A stretch of DNA of 64,000 bases from Maribacter stanieri (GCF_900112245.1 NZ_FOYX01000001.1:1413856-1477855); one strand, 5' to 3'. Counted from the first letter of the stretch, positions 1 through 8,830 are shown. Translations and numbers: made by a program. Notes: generated by a model not told the origin, from the sequence alone.

Positions 1-1836
1 CAATGCATAATTTTTAACTAATAACTGGCTTACACCTGCATATTCTAAAATTTGTGGGGCACCACTATCATCTACATATGGGTTTCCGCCAAGGTCTTCT
101 AAAGGAAATCCGTCAGGACCAACCAAAGCTTGATTATCCTCTGTAGCGGTTACTACACCGTAAGTGCCAGATGTCCAGCTTTCTTCTTGTCCTGCTTCAA
201 TAGCATAGTTTTCAAATCTAAGTTCTCCACCAAATGCAACATTTAATCCAGATAAGATATCCTCATAGAAATGCGATGCATCTAAGTTGATCGTATTTTG
301 TAAAAAGCTATGCGTACCCAAGTTCATGTCTGTAGGTGAACTTGGACCAATACTAGCGTTCCACGTATTGAACATACCAAATTTTGCGGAATTATTACCG
401 AAGGTATTACTTAGGTCAAATTCGTAATCTCCTAACATACCTGTTATACCGGTTGCAAGAGAAATATTATATTGGTCATTATATATTTGTGGTCTAAATC
501 CGTTAGGGTATAAATCAAAACTTGCTCTATCAGATTGTGCCGCTCTCCTGTAAAAACAGCTATAAGCATCTGAATATTGATAACCTACATCGCCAAATGC
601 ATAAAAGCTTGCGGTATCTGAAAACGGAGTTTCTAAGTTAAATGCGAAACTCATATTTGTTTTTGCCGGTAGGCCAGAATACGTAGCTACATCTATTTGT
701 TCAATATCTCTAGCGTCCATTAAACCTCTTACGGTTTGTAAAGAAGCTATAGATGCAGCATCGCCCGCAGCTTGTGCGGCAATTAGTTCTGGGTTTGTAA
801 TTATTGGCAAACCTTGTGTTGTTGTTCTGCCATTAGATAGGTACAGGTCATCATAAAGTGGTGCTCTGTCGATACCTAATACTGTTGGTCTAACAGTACG
901 TTCAGATTGTGCTACCATTATTGAAGCATTGAAATAGCCTCCGTTCTCAAAACCGATACCGTAATTACCATCAAATTGAAAATTCTCACCATCCCAACCA
1001 TCTAAAGAACGTGTTAGTTCGCGCTCACCATCTGTTAGGTCAGATTCGTCATAATTGGGTTTGTTCGTGTAAGCACCAGCGGTTAAACTACCAGTAAACT
1101 CACCAGTACCTTTTTTCATTACCATGTTTATTACCCCTGCAATGGCATCTGAACCATATTGTGCAGAAGCGCCATCTCGTAATATCTCAACACGTTCTAC
1201 TCCAACAGATGGAATAAAACGCATATCTACACCAGGACCAGGTGTTCCTGTTTGGTTACCTGCGAGTATTGCCGAAGCATGTCTTCTTTTTCCATTTACA
1301 AGTACAAGCATTTGACTTGCTGCCAAACCTCTTAAACTTGGTTGGCTTACAAAGGAGGATAAATCACCACCACCACTGGTAAATGCGGTAAATGATGGTG
1401 CTGCTGCAGCTAACATTTGTGAAATGTCTTGCTGTGGCATGTTGATAGCATCTTGTGCTATATTAATAACGTCTACAGGTACAGGAGTGTCAAGTTTTGT
1501 GCGTCCTTGTCTTCTTGACCCCACTACCACTGTCTCTGTCAATTGTTGAGCAGATTCTACCAGTGTAGCGTTTATTGTTGTTTTACTATTAACTGGAATT
1601 TCTAATTTGGCATACCCTATAAAGGAGTACACTAAAATGGCGTCACTATCTGCAGTAATGGAATAAAGACCGTCAAAATCTGTAATGACACCTTTTGTGG
1701 TTCCTTTGACCAAAACGTTCACACCGGGCAATGGGCCTTGAGCATCTGATACTTTACCGTTAATTGTAATTTCCTGTGCTTGTGCTACGAATAGTGTAAA
1801 TAGTAACAAGAAGGTTAATGTTAGAATTTTCTTCAT
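1..1836 (-). CDS. TonB-dependent outer-membrane receptor (C-terminus cut off by the window edge)
   Basis: The frame stays open for 612 codons from an ATG at 1836 to the window edge, so the C-terminal part of the barrel is missing. The start is followed by a signal peptide of about 20 residues ending in AQA. Next come a carboxypeptidase-like regulatory domain (about residues 22-95, with DFDG and FIGY motifs) and a plug domain with LVNGKRRHA, VERVEILRDGASAQYGSDAI and AGVINM, which are hallmarks of TonB-dependent receptors. The rest reads as alternating barrel strands. Such receptors import a ligand across the outer membrane using TonB/ExbBD energy. No SusD partner is visible and the substrate is unknown. 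It is divergent from an Lrp-type regulator, which may control it. Confidence 0.93.
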   Translation of the reverse strand, partial: MKKILTLTFLLLFTLFVAQAQEITINGKVSDAQGPLPGVNVLVKGTTKGVITDFDGLYSITADSDAILVYSFIGYAKLEIPVNSKTTINATLVESAQQLTETVVVGSRRQGRTKLDTPVPVDVINIAQDAINMPQQDISQMLAAAAPSFTAFTSGGGDLSSFVSQPSLRGLAASQMLVLVNGKRRHASAILAGNQTGTPGPGVDMRFIPSVGVERVEILRDGASAQYGSDAIAGVINMVMKKGTGEFTGSLTAGAYTNKPNYDESDLTDGERELTRSLDGWDGENFQFDGNYGIGFENGGYFNASIMVAQSERTVRPTVLGIDRAPLYDDLYLSNGRTTTQGLPIITNPELIAAQAAGDAASIASLQTVRGLMDARDIEQIDVATYSGLPAKTNMSFAFNLETPFSDTASFYAFGDVGYQYSDAYSCFYRRAAQSDRASFDLYPNGFRPQIYNDQYNISLATGITGMLGDYEFDLSNTFGNNSAKFGMFNTWNASIGPSSPTDMNLGTHSFLQNTINLDASHFYEDILSGLNVAFGGELRFENYAIEAGQEESWTSGTYGVVTATEDNQALVGPDGFPLEDLGGNPYVDDSGAPQILEYAGVSQLLVKNYAL

Positions 1837-2329
1837 AATCATGTGAGTTTAGTTGTTGCTCAATAGTATGCCTACCTAAAAAGCGTTTCTGTGGTTAACA
1901 GAAATACTAATGGGGGAATACATTATGCGTAAAAGAAAAGTTCCGGACACTTTACAGGTCAATAAATCAGGTTATTAAGTGATTATATGACTTAGACAAT
2001 ATTATAAAATGTTAAAGAAATATAAAAACTTCATACTTGGCTAAGTGTCTGTAATAAAGTATGTTGTGAAGTTTTATTTTAAAAAATAGTTAGGTTTTTT
2101 TTAAAAATCTATTGATAATGCAGCTTTTTGTATATATAGGGTTCAAAAAGTGTCAAATTTATATTATTGCCTAAAAAAGTGCTTTTTATTCTTTTGTCAA
2201 TTTGATTAGGGAATAATAAGTAATACCTCATTTTTTGGTCTTTTTATTGTCATATTTTTACTAAAAAAACTATAACTATAAATTAAATTTGTTAAAACAG
2301 GCTAAAACCTTATAATAGTTCAATGATAG
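1837..2329. other. 493-bp divergent intergenic region
   Basis: This AT-rich spacer lies between the TonB receptor (leftward) and the Lrp-type gene (rightward). I see no ORF or RNA gene in it. It holds a good TAnnTTTG box for the rightward gene (2284-2291). A matching box on the minus strand at 2154-2161 (read as TAAATTTG) could start the receptor mRNA, with an unusually long leader of about 310 nt. Confidence 0.5.
2284..2291 (+). promoter_or_regulatory. Putative -7 promoter box for the Lrp-type regulator
   Basis: TAAATTTG matches the Bacteroidota -7 consensus TAnnTTTG. Transcription would begin near 2297, upstream of both candidate starts (2330 and 2372). The -33 element is weak. Confidence 0.5.
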
Positions 2330-2842
2330 TTGAATTTTTATGCAGTTAATGATTTTAAACTTTTAAAACAGATGAGGAATAAATTAGACCAAGTTGATTT
2401 TAATATTTTAAATATTTTGGCAGAAAATGCACAGACACCTTATACTGATGTTGCCAAAAAATTGATAGTTTCTCCAGGTACGGTGCATATGCGAATGCGT
2501 AAGATGAGAGAAATGGGCTTAATAACTGGTGCAACCCTAAGTCTGAACTATGCTAAAATGGGATGGAAGATGACCATATTCCTTGGTATATTTCTAAGTG
2601 AAATAAGTATGTTTAAAAAGGTAATGGAGCAATTAAATGATATAGAAGAGGTGGTGAAAATACACCACGTTACCGGCAAATACGACATTTTCATCAAAAT
2701 GCATGCAAGAGATAGTTTCCATTATAAACAAGTTTATCAAGATGATATACTTGGCATTGCTGGTATACGTGGTATAGAATCATTTATTTCAATAGAAGAG
2801 AATTTAGAAAGACATATTCAATTTGTTGAAGTAGAAGAATAA
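2330..2842 (+). CDS. Lrp/AsnC-family transcriptional regulator
   Basis: The protein of up to 170 residues has an N-terminal winged-helix HTH (LDQVDFNILNILAENAQ, then VAKKLIVSPGTVHMRMRKM). A C-terminal RAM/AsnC ligand-binding domain follows (VVKIHHVTGKYDIFIKMHARD). Family members form dimers or octamers and respond to amino acids or related metabolites. The longest frame starts at a TTG (2330). An in-frame ATG at 2372 (MRNKLDQVD) gives the usual family N-terminus and is an equally good start. It is divergent from the TonB receptor and convergent with the oxidoreductase gene, only 4 bp away. The receptor is the obvious candidate target, but this is inference from position. Confidence 0.92.
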   Translation: MNFYAVNDFKLLKQMRNKLDQVDFNILNILAENAQTPYTDVAKKLIVSPGTVHMRMRKMREMGLITGATLSLNYAKMGWKMTIFLGIFLSEISMFKKVMEQLNDIEEVVKIHHVTGKYDIFIKMHARDSFHYKQVYQDDILGIAGIRGIESFISIEENLERHIQFVEVEE

Positions 2843-2846
2843 TAAA

Positions 2847-4238
2847 TTATAACAATTTCATTTCGGTTGGGTTCCAATCAACTGGCTGTTTTCTAGAGTA
2901 ACTTTCATTTGCCAATAATGCAGCTCCGGCAGCTCTAAGACCAAATTTTGGGTCTTGTATTACTTTACCGTTTGTTCTTATGTTGGTAAAGAAATTATAA
3001 AAATGATCATAATGTGCTCCCTTATAATCTCTTGGTGCTTGCCAAGTAGTTGTACCAGTGGCTAAATTGCTTAATCTGGTATCTAGTTTTTTAGAGGCGT
3101 ATTCTTTTTTTATTTGTGCTTGCATGTCTTCAGTAAAGGAAATTAAAGAATACCCACTTGGTTCCATACCCAGCTTTGAGCGTTTAACAGTAACTGAATT
3201 TTGACCTATTTCCATTTCACCTTCGGTGCCAATTAGTTTAAAGCCACCACCACCGCCACTACCTGCAATGAAGTTAATACGAAAAGCAGCGTTAAAAGGC
3301 GCATGTGTTTCTGTTTTTGGATAATCATAAAGGGTAATAGATACATCCGGCACATCTCTACCATCTTTCCAATAACGGAGGCCGCCAGTCGCCAAAGCTC
3401 TATTTGGTCCATCAGAACTTATAACATAGTTTAATGTAGAAAATGCATGGACAAATAAATCACCTGCAACTCCGGTACCGTAATCTTGATAGTTTCTCCA
3501 TCTAAAAAAACGATTGTTGTCATAAGCTACTTTTGGTGCACTACCCAAAAATGTATCGAAATCTACTGTTTCTGCATCCGCATCTGTAGGTATTGGATAT
3601 TGCCAAGCTCCTTCTGACGAGTATCTATCATTATACATATCTAGCATAACAATATCACCAATTGCTCCATCTTCATACAATTCTTTTGCCTTTTCATTAC
3701 CTAAAGAAGACATTCCTTGGCTACCTATTTGACAAATTTTGCCAGAACTTTTTTGTGCTTTTATAATTTCTTGTCCTTCATTAAAATTTTGTACCATTGG
3801 TTTCTCACAATATACATGCTTACCCGCTTTTAAAGCGGCAACGGTAATAGTTTGGTGCCAATGGTCTGGTGTAGCAATTAAAACAGCATCAATATCTTTT
3901 CTATTTAGAATTTCGCGATAATCTCGTGTCACGAAAATATTTTGTCCCCATAGCTCTTTTGCACGTTCAAGTCTTCCTGTATATAAATCGCATGCTGCAA
4001 CTATTTTAACGCCATCAACCTGTAATGCAGATTGTGTGTCGTATATGCCTTGAATACCTGTACCTATTAAGGCAATGTTAATTTGATCATTATTTGTATA
4101 GTGCTCAAAAGAATAATTTCTTTTTAATATTTGAATTTTATTTGTAGCGGCAGCCAGTAAAAATGGTGATGTACTTATTGCAGCTGAGGTAAGCGAAGCG
4201 CGTTTTATAAACGATCTTCTCGTATTTTTTTTATTCAT
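2847..4238 (-). CDS. Gfo/Idh/MocA-family oxidoreductase with Tat signal
   Basis: This 463-residue protein has a twin-arginine signal near the N-terminus (NTRRSFIKRAS, Arg7-Arg8) and so is probably exported folded. A Rossmann fold follows, with GxGxxG at residues 59-64. The Gfo/Idh/MocA signature EKP is at 145-147, in YCEKPM, with ATPDHWH just before it. The C-terminal part is a Gfo/Idh/MocA substrate domain containing a Gly-rich loop (AGSGGGGGFK). The family does NAD(P)-dependent oxidation or reduction of sugars and polyols; the substrate cannot be told from sequence. It stands alone, with no sugar-catabolic operon around it. Confidence 0.92.
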   Translation of the reverse strand: MNKKNTRRSFIKRASLTSAAISTSPFLLAAATNKIQILKRNYSFEHYTNNDQINIALIGTGIQGIYDTQSALQVDGVKIVAACDLYTGRLERAKELWGQNIFVTRDYREILNRKDIDAVLIATPDHWHQTITVAALKAGKHVYCEKPMVQNFNEGQEIIKAQKSSGKICQIGSQGMSSLGNEKAKELYEDGAIGDIVMLDMYNDRYSSEGAWQYPIPTDADAETVDFDTFLGSAPKVAYDNNRFFRWRNYQDYGTGVAGDLFVHAFSTLNYVISSDGPNRALATGGLRYWKDGRDVPDVSITLYDYPKTETHAPFNAAFRINFIAGSGGGGGFKLIGTEGEMEIGQNSVTVKRSKLGMEPSGYSLISFTEDMQAQIKKEYASKKLDTRLSNLATGTTTWQAPRDYKGAHYDHFYNFFTNIRTNGKVIQDPKFGLRAAGAALLANESYSRKQPVDWNPTEMKLL

Positions 4239-4441
4239 GTTTTGGTTTGAGTTGAAATTAGTTGTTGTTAGCTACTAAAAATACCAAATTATTATGGTGC
4301 ATAAGGTAGCCTAAACGTGATTATCGGGTAATGTTACAATTTCTAGATAACATATATATTAAAATGAAGTCGTTGGTCTTTATTATTGACCAATGAGCAA
4401 TATTTATGATTTAAATGGCATAATCTTTTTTTAGATCAACG

Positions 4442-4449
4442 TAATTTTG
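4442..4449 (+). promoter_or_regulatory. Putative -7 promoter box for the 4470 gene
   Basis: TAATTTTG matches TAnnTTTG and lies about 20 bp before the TTG start. This supports a short leader and a start at 4470 or 4473. Confidence 0.5.
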
Positions 4450-4469
4450 CATTCGCTTAAAAAAGAGAT

Positions 4470-4928
4470 TTGTTGAAAGATTTACTTATAGCAGCACTTT
4501 GGAGCATCTCCCCATTAGGAGAGGCTAAGGTGGGTATACCTTATGGTCTTCTTCACGGGGCAAATATTTATATGGTCTTCGTAGTATGTTTTTTAGCTAA
4601 CGTTATGGTTTTTCCTATCATGATGTTTTTTTTGAACACCGTTAATAGATCGTTGCTTAAGTGGCATTTTTATAAAAAGAATGCACTTTTTGTAGCAAGA
4701 AGAGCAAAAACAGGCTCTGGCGATAAGATAAAAAAATATGGTTTTTATGGACTCATATTTTTTGTAATGCTGCCTGTGCCTGGTACTGGTGTATACGCGG
4801 GTAGTATTGCTAGTTATCTTTTTAAGTTTGATAGAAAAAAAGCATTCTTGGCTAATACTATAGGTATATTTTTATCATCTTTAATTGTTTGGGCCACTAC
4901 TTTATTGACCATGAAGGGTATGGCTTAA
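4470..4928 (+). CDS. Small multidrug-export-type membrane protein (COG2426 family)
   Basis: This is a 152-residue integral membrane protein with about four hydrophobic segments. The N-terminal motif SPLGEAKVGIPYGLLHG and the central LPVPGTGVYAGSIASYLF are typical of the COG2426 putative small multi-drug export family. The name is historical and transport is not well proven, so the substrate is open. The start is a TTG at 4470 with a second TTG directly after it; no ATG occurs nearby in frame. A promoter-like box ends 20 bp upstream. It appears monocistronic. Confidence 0.85.
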   Translation: MLKDLLIAALWSISPLGEAKVGIPYGLLHGANIYMVFVVCFLANVMVFPIMMFFLNTVNRSLLKWHFYKKNALFVARRAKTGSGDKIKKYGFYGLIFFVMLPVPGTGVYAGSIASYLFKFDRKKAFLANTIGIFLSSLIVWATTLLTMKGMA

Positions 4929-5010
4929 ACCAATAAGGTCTTTTGATTTTATCTTTACATTTTGTGAATAACTAAACCTTGTAATAATTCCATTACCAAG
5001 CTTAGCCCTT

Positions 5011-5018
5011 TAAATTTG
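5011..5018 (+). promoter_or_regulatory. Putative -7 promoter box for the 5034 gene
   Basis: TAAATTTG matches TAnnTTTG. Transcription would start near 5024, giving a leader of only about 10 nt before the ATG at 5034. Confidence 0.5.
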
Positions 5019-5033
5019 CAGCTTTTTTAAGCT

Positions 5034-5387
5034 ATGGATACCCTAAAGATTGGTGATAAATTATATAATGTTGAACAGGACGGATTTAACGATTTTGCAA
5101 GATATTCCTTTTCAGAAGTAGTACGACTTACCGAAACTTTGGCGGTATTAAAAAATGGAGTTAGGCTTATTAATAGACCTAAACAATCATACATAATGGA
5201 AGATGTTGGCTATTCTGTTTCTCGTAACAAAGGTTCGCATTGGCATATTGTTTCTTTAAAAGCTATTAGAAATGCACAGATTGAAAACGAAAAAATTAAG
5301 GTGCATGATTGGTTCGAATCAAAGCAATTTACTTTTAAAGAGAAGCAATATATTTATAATCTTTTTAAAGCAGATGAGACCCAGTAA
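5034..5387 (+). CDS. Hypothetical protein, 117 residues
   Basis: I do not recognise a family. The protein is soluble and mixed in charge, with no signal peptide or membrane segment. It begins MDTLKIGDKLYNV and has a central SVSRNKGSHWHIVSLK stretch that could be a beta hairpin. A promoter-like box directly precedes the ATG and the frame is well formed, so it is very likely expressed. It stands between the COG2426 gene and a candidate small RNA, with no operon partner. A small regulatory or nucleic-acid-binding role is possible but unsupported. Confidence 0.8.
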   Translation: MDTLKIGDKLYNVEQDGFNDFARYSFSEVVRLTETLAVLKNGVRLINRPKQSYIMEDVGYSVSRNKGSHWHIVSLKAIRNAQIENEKIKVHDWFESKQFTFKEKQYIYNLFKADETQ

Positions 5388-5466
5388 AATTCAGAGGCAG
5401 CTTAAGTTGTTATAAGAAATGAACAGACCGTTTTTTTATTAAAAAACCTTTATTACCTTTGCAAGG

Positions 5467-5563
5467 TTGTGTTGTGTCTCAAAGAATATTTGAGGCAATT
5501 GTGTTTATCGGATTACACCGATAGAACCCAATGAAAGGCTTTCCATTAAGGGAGGCTTTTTTT
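5467..5563 (+). ncRNA. Candidate small RNA of about 97 nt with three hairpins
   Basis: A TAnnTTTG box (TACCTTTG, 5454-5461) is followed by a stretch with no ORF that folds into three successive hairpins. Stem 1 pairs 5476-5483 with 5489-5496 (8 bp). Stem 2 pairs 5504-5511 with 5518-5525 (8 bp). Stem 3 pairs 5535-5544 with 5550-5559 (10 bp including G-U pairs) and runs into seven U residues, a Rho-independent terminator. It lacks the conserved SRP-RNA core and is not tmRNA or RNase P RNA. It lies between convergent genes. The identity is unknown; a Flavobacteria-specific sRNA family is possible. Confidence 0.55.
5535..5563 (+). terminator. Rho-independent terminator of the candidate sRNA
   Basis: The 10-bp stem AAGGCTTTCC / GGGAGGCTTT with a 5-nt loop runs directly into a T tract (5557-5563). 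Confidence 0.7.
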
Positions 5564-5572
5564 GTTTTTACC

Positions 5573-6529
5573 CTATAGTCTATGAATGATGTAATGTATT
5601 AAAGAGGCTGCTAGTTTTGCGGTTTGGTCATCAATATCATAGGTAGGGTTAAGTTCCACTACATCTACACCTAACAATTTGCCAGAATCGATGATTAGTT
5701 TTAGACTTTCTAATACCACATCTGGTGCAAATCCCATAGGTGATGCTGCGCTAACTCCGGGTGCAAATGCCGAAGAAAAACCATCTAAATCTATTGTTGT
5801 GTAAACATAGTCTACATCTTCCATAAATTGAATGAGCCGTAGTTGAACGTGCTCTAAATAATTTATACCAAAATGTTTTTGCAGAAGATAATTCACTTTG
5901 TGCTTTTCTGCAAACTCGAATAAATCTTTGGTATTGGCATCTTTTCGGATACCAAGCGCCATATATTTTATAGCCTCATTTTTAGCTTCATGTTCCAGTG
6001 CAATTTGATAAAATGGTGTACCTGAATTATTCCCATTGGTATTTGCCCTAAGATCAAAATGGGCGTCGAAATTGATAATACCTAGTTTTTCGCCATTTTT
6101 TAAATGTTTGGCTAATCCGATATAATGACCATAGGCAAGATCATGACTACCTCCTAGTATAATAGGCATTGTGTCACTTTCTAATAAAAATGAAACAGCC
6201 TTAGCTAAATCATTTTGTAATTTTTCTAAATCTTGATTTTCACATTCTAAATTTCCAAAATCTACTAATTGGGCTACTTCGCTAAGATGGTTAGACATTT
6301 TACCTAATTCTTTACGAATAGCGTCAGGACCCATAGCTGCACCAACCCTGCCTAAATTTCTCTTTACACCTTCGTCACTGCTATAGCCTAATAAAGCAAT
6401 GGTCTTCGTATTAGTAGCTGTAAAAGACTCTTTAATGCTTGATAATTGTACTTTCTCGTGCAGATAGAGTTGCTGATTAGAAGAACGTCCTTTCCAATTT
6501 GCTTTATCCGCTAACTTATAGTTTGACAT
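5573..6529 (-). CDS. hutG: Formimidoylglutamase (HutG, arginase superfamily)
   Basis: The 318-residue protein carries the ureohydrolase metal ligands: GGSHD (His129), FDAHFD (Asp155, His157, Asp159) and TIDLDGF (Asp247, Asp249). These bind two Mn2+ ions. As the last gene of the hut cluster it should hydrolyse N-formimidoyl-L-glutamate to glutamate and formamide, the final step of histidine degradation. Arginase or agmatinase are alternatives within the superfamily, but the hut context favours HutG. It follows hutU after about 170 bp, so it may use read-through or its own promoter. Confidence 0.93.
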   Translation of the reverse strand: MSNYKLADKANWKGRSSNQQLYLHEKVQLSSIKESFTATNTKTIALLGYSSDEGVKRNLGRVGAAMGPDAIRKELGKMSNHLSEVAQLVDFGNLECENQDLEKLQNDLAKAVSFLLESDTMPIILGGSHDLAYGHYIGLAKHLKNGEKLGIINFDAHFDLRANTNGNNSGTPFYQIALEHEAKNEAIKYMALGIRKDANTKDLFEFAEKHKVNYLLQKHFGINYLEHVQLRLIQFMEDVDYVYTTIDLDGFSSAFAPGVSAASPMGFAPDVVLESLKLIIDSGKLLGVDVVELNPTYDIDDQTAKLAASLIHYIIHRL

Positions 6530-6701
6530 ATAATCCTAAATTTAATGAATTATAAAATCTTGAATTTCTTGAAATTCGGGGGAACCTTAAGATTTTACAT
6601 TTTCTGACAACAGAACTGTAAAGTAATACTAATCTTACATTTTTAAAATATTAAAAAGTAATTAAGCTAATTTTTATAGCAATAAAGCAATCACAACCAC
6701 C

Positions 6702-8702
6702 TTAAAATAAATTATCTAAAAGCTTATTCTCAACTAATGTTGGTATGGTAACCTTTAGTGTTTTGGTTCTGTCCATTTCCCTTTGTAAAGCAAACATTGC
6801 TTCTTTATTCCTCGCCCAGCTACGTCTTGCAATTCCGTTATTTACGTCATAAAAGAGCATGTTTTTTAGCTTTCGTTCCGAATCTTTAGATCCATCCAAT
6901 ACCATTCCGAAACCTCCATTGGTGACTTCGCCCCAGCCAACTCCGCCACCGTTGTGTATAGATACCCACGTTGCACCTCTAAAACTATCGCCAATAACAT
7001 TGTGTATTGCCATGTCTGCCGTGAATTTGCTGCCATCGTAAATGTTACTTGTTTCTCTATAGGGAGAATCTGTACCACTAACATCATGGTGATCTCTCCC
7101 CAAAATTATTGGAGCACTTAATTCTCCATTATCGATAGCTTCGTTAAATGCCAATGCAATTTTTGCCCTACCTTCCGCATCTGCGTATAAAATTCTGGCT
7201 TTTGAGCCAACCACCAATTTATTTTGTTCTGCTTCAGATATCCATTTTATATTATCTGATAACTGTTGCTGAATTTCTGTCGGAGCATTTTTCTTAATTT
7301 CCTTTAGTACGCGCAGTGCAATCGCATCTGTCTTTTGTAAATCTTCTATTTTTCCTGAAGAGCATACCCAGCGAAATGGTCCAAAGCCATAATCAAAACA
7401 CATGGGACCTAAAATGTCTTGAACGTAAGACGGATATTTAAAATCAATATTATTTTCTGCCATAACATCTGCACCTGCTCTTGATGCTTCTAATAAAAAG
7501 GCATTTCCGTAATCGAAGAAATAGGTACCTTTTTTGGTATGTAGATTTATGGCATCGGCATGTCTGCGTAACGATTCTTGAACACTTATTTTGAAAGCTT
7601 CTGGATTCTGATTCATCATTTCGTTTGCTTCCTCAAAAGATATCCCGGAAGGGTAATAACCACCTGCCCATGGGTTATGTAACGATGTTTGATCAGAACC
7701 GAGATGTATGAAGATGTCCTCCTTAAAAAAACGCTCCCAAACATCTACCACGTTGCCAATAAATGCTAATGAAACTATTTCTTTTTTAGATTTGGCAATT
7801 TTGGTTCTAGTTACTAAAGTGTCTAAATCTTCAATTAACTCATCTACCCAACCTTGCTCATGTCTTTTCTTTGCTGCAAGCGAATTTACTTCTGCACAGA
7901 TTGTGATGCATTCGGCTATGTTGCCAGCTTTTGGTTGCGCACCACTCATTCCGCCTAAACCTGCGGTTAAGAATATTTTTCCATTGGGATTTTCATCCAC
8001 CTTCAATACTTTTCTAAAAGCATTCATAACTGTTATAGCAGTGCCATGAACAATGCCTTGCGGACCTATATACATATAAGAACCCGCAGTCATTTGACCG
8101 TATTGTGTTACGCCAAGTGCATTGTACTTTTCCCAATCATCTTGTTTGGAGTAATTCGGAATCATCATTCCGTTGGTGACCACAACTCTTGGAGCTTCTT
8201 TTGATGAGGGAAACAAACCCATAGGATGCCCAGAGTAGATATGCAAAGTCTGCTCATTCGTCATTTCAGACAAATACTGCATGGTCAATAGATATTGTGC
8301 CCAATTTTGAAAAACGGCACCGTTACCGCCATAGGTAATTAGTTCTTGTGGATGTTGTGCTACCGCTGGATCTAGATTATTCTGTATCATGAGCATGATA
8401 GATGCAGCATGACTTGTTTTTGCCGGATAATCTGAAATAGCTCGGGCATGCATATCATATGATGGTTGAAAGCGATACATATAAATTCTGCCATACGTCT
8501 GTAACTCTTCAGCAAATTCAGGAGCCAAAACAGCATGCCAGTCCGCCGGAAAATAGCGTAGCGCATTTCTAATTGCCAATTGCTTTTCTTCTTTAGAAAG
8601 TATTTGCTTTCGGTTAGGCGCGTGACTTACCGCTGAAGAACGCTCCTTTTTTGAAGGTAATTCAGTAGGTATCCCCATCTGTATTTGTGCTTTAAAATCC
8701 AT
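6702..8702 (-). CDS. hutU: Urocanate hydratase
   Basis: This 666-residue protein converts urocanate to 4-imidazolone-5-propionate using tightly bound NAD+. Family motifs include TYGGNGAVFQNW (about residues 123-134), GLGGMSGAQPKAG, the SDQTSLHNPWAGGYYP segment and GRDHHDVSG near the C-terminus. It is about 100 residues longer than the proteobacterial enzymes, as in other Bacteroidota. It lies third in the hutH-hutI-hutU-hutG order. The 125 bp before its start hold a REP-like palindrome and a heptamer repeat, unusual inside an operon. Confidence 0.97.
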   Translation of the reverse strand: MDFKAQIQMGIPTELPSKKERSSAVSHAPNRKQILSKEEKQLAIRNALRYFPADWHAVLAPEFAEELQTYGRIYMYRFQPSYDMHARAISDYPAKTSHAASIMLMIQNNLDPAVAQHPQELITYGGNGAVFQNWAQYLLTMQYLSEMTNEQTLHIYSGHPMGLFPSSKEAPRVVVTNGMMIPNYSKQDDWEKYNALGVTQYGQMTAGSYMYIGPQGIVHGTAITVMNAFRKVLKVDENPNGKIFLTAGLGGMSGAQPKAGNIAECITICAEVNSLAAKKRHEQGWVDELIEDLDTLVTRTKIAKSKKEIVSLAFIGNVVDVWERFFKEDIFIHLGSDQTSLHNPWAGGYYPSGISFEEANEMMNQNPEAFKISVQESLRRHADAINLHTKKGTYFFDYGNAFLLEASRAGADVMAENNIDFKYPSYVQDILGPMCFDYGFGPFRWVCSSGKIEDLQKTDAIALRVLKEIKKNAPTEIQQQLSDNIKWISEAEQNKLVVGSKARILYADAEGRAKIALAFNEAIDNGELSAPIILGRDHHDVSGTDSPYRETSNIYDGSKFTADMAIHNVIGDSFRGATWVSIHNGGGVGWGEVTNGGFGMVLDGSKDSERKLKNMLFYDVNNGIARRSWARNKEAMFALQREMDRTKTLKVTIPTLVENKLLDNLF

Positions 8703-8734
8703 CTTTATATTTTTAAGTCTAGAATATTTTAGCA

Positions 8735-8755
8735 GGTTTTCGACTGCGCTCGACC
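8735..8755. repeat. REP-like palindromic element between hutI and hutU
   Basis: The 21-bp element contains the imperfect inverted repeat TCGACTGCGCTCGA, with flanking GG...CC that can pair. GC-rich palindromes of this kind occur as dispersed intergenic repeats in flavobacterial genomes. The base composition stands out from the AT-rich surroundings. I found no second copy in this window. Confidence 0.55.
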
Positions 8756-8776
8756 AGACATTTATTTTATAATTTT

Positions 8777-8830
8777 AACCAACAACCAACAACCAACAAC
8801 CAACAACCAACAACCAACAACTAACAACTA
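8777..8830. repeat. Heptamer tandem repeat (AACCAAC) overlapping the hutI stop codon
   Basis: Six perfect AACCAAC units run from 8777 to 8818, then one AACTAAC variant and a partial unit. The last partial unit provides the hutI stop codon (TAG on the minus strand, 8828-8830). It lies in the transcribed hutI-hutU spacer. Copy number could vary by replication slippage. Confidence 0.85.

Noticed and set aside
5454-5563. SRP (4.5S) RNA
   Set aside because: The conserved GGAAGCAGCC-type and AGGTCAGG core is absent, although the length is similar.
8777-8830. CRISPR-like array
   Set aside because: The repeat unit is only 7 bp, in direct contact with no unique spacers and no cas genes nearby.
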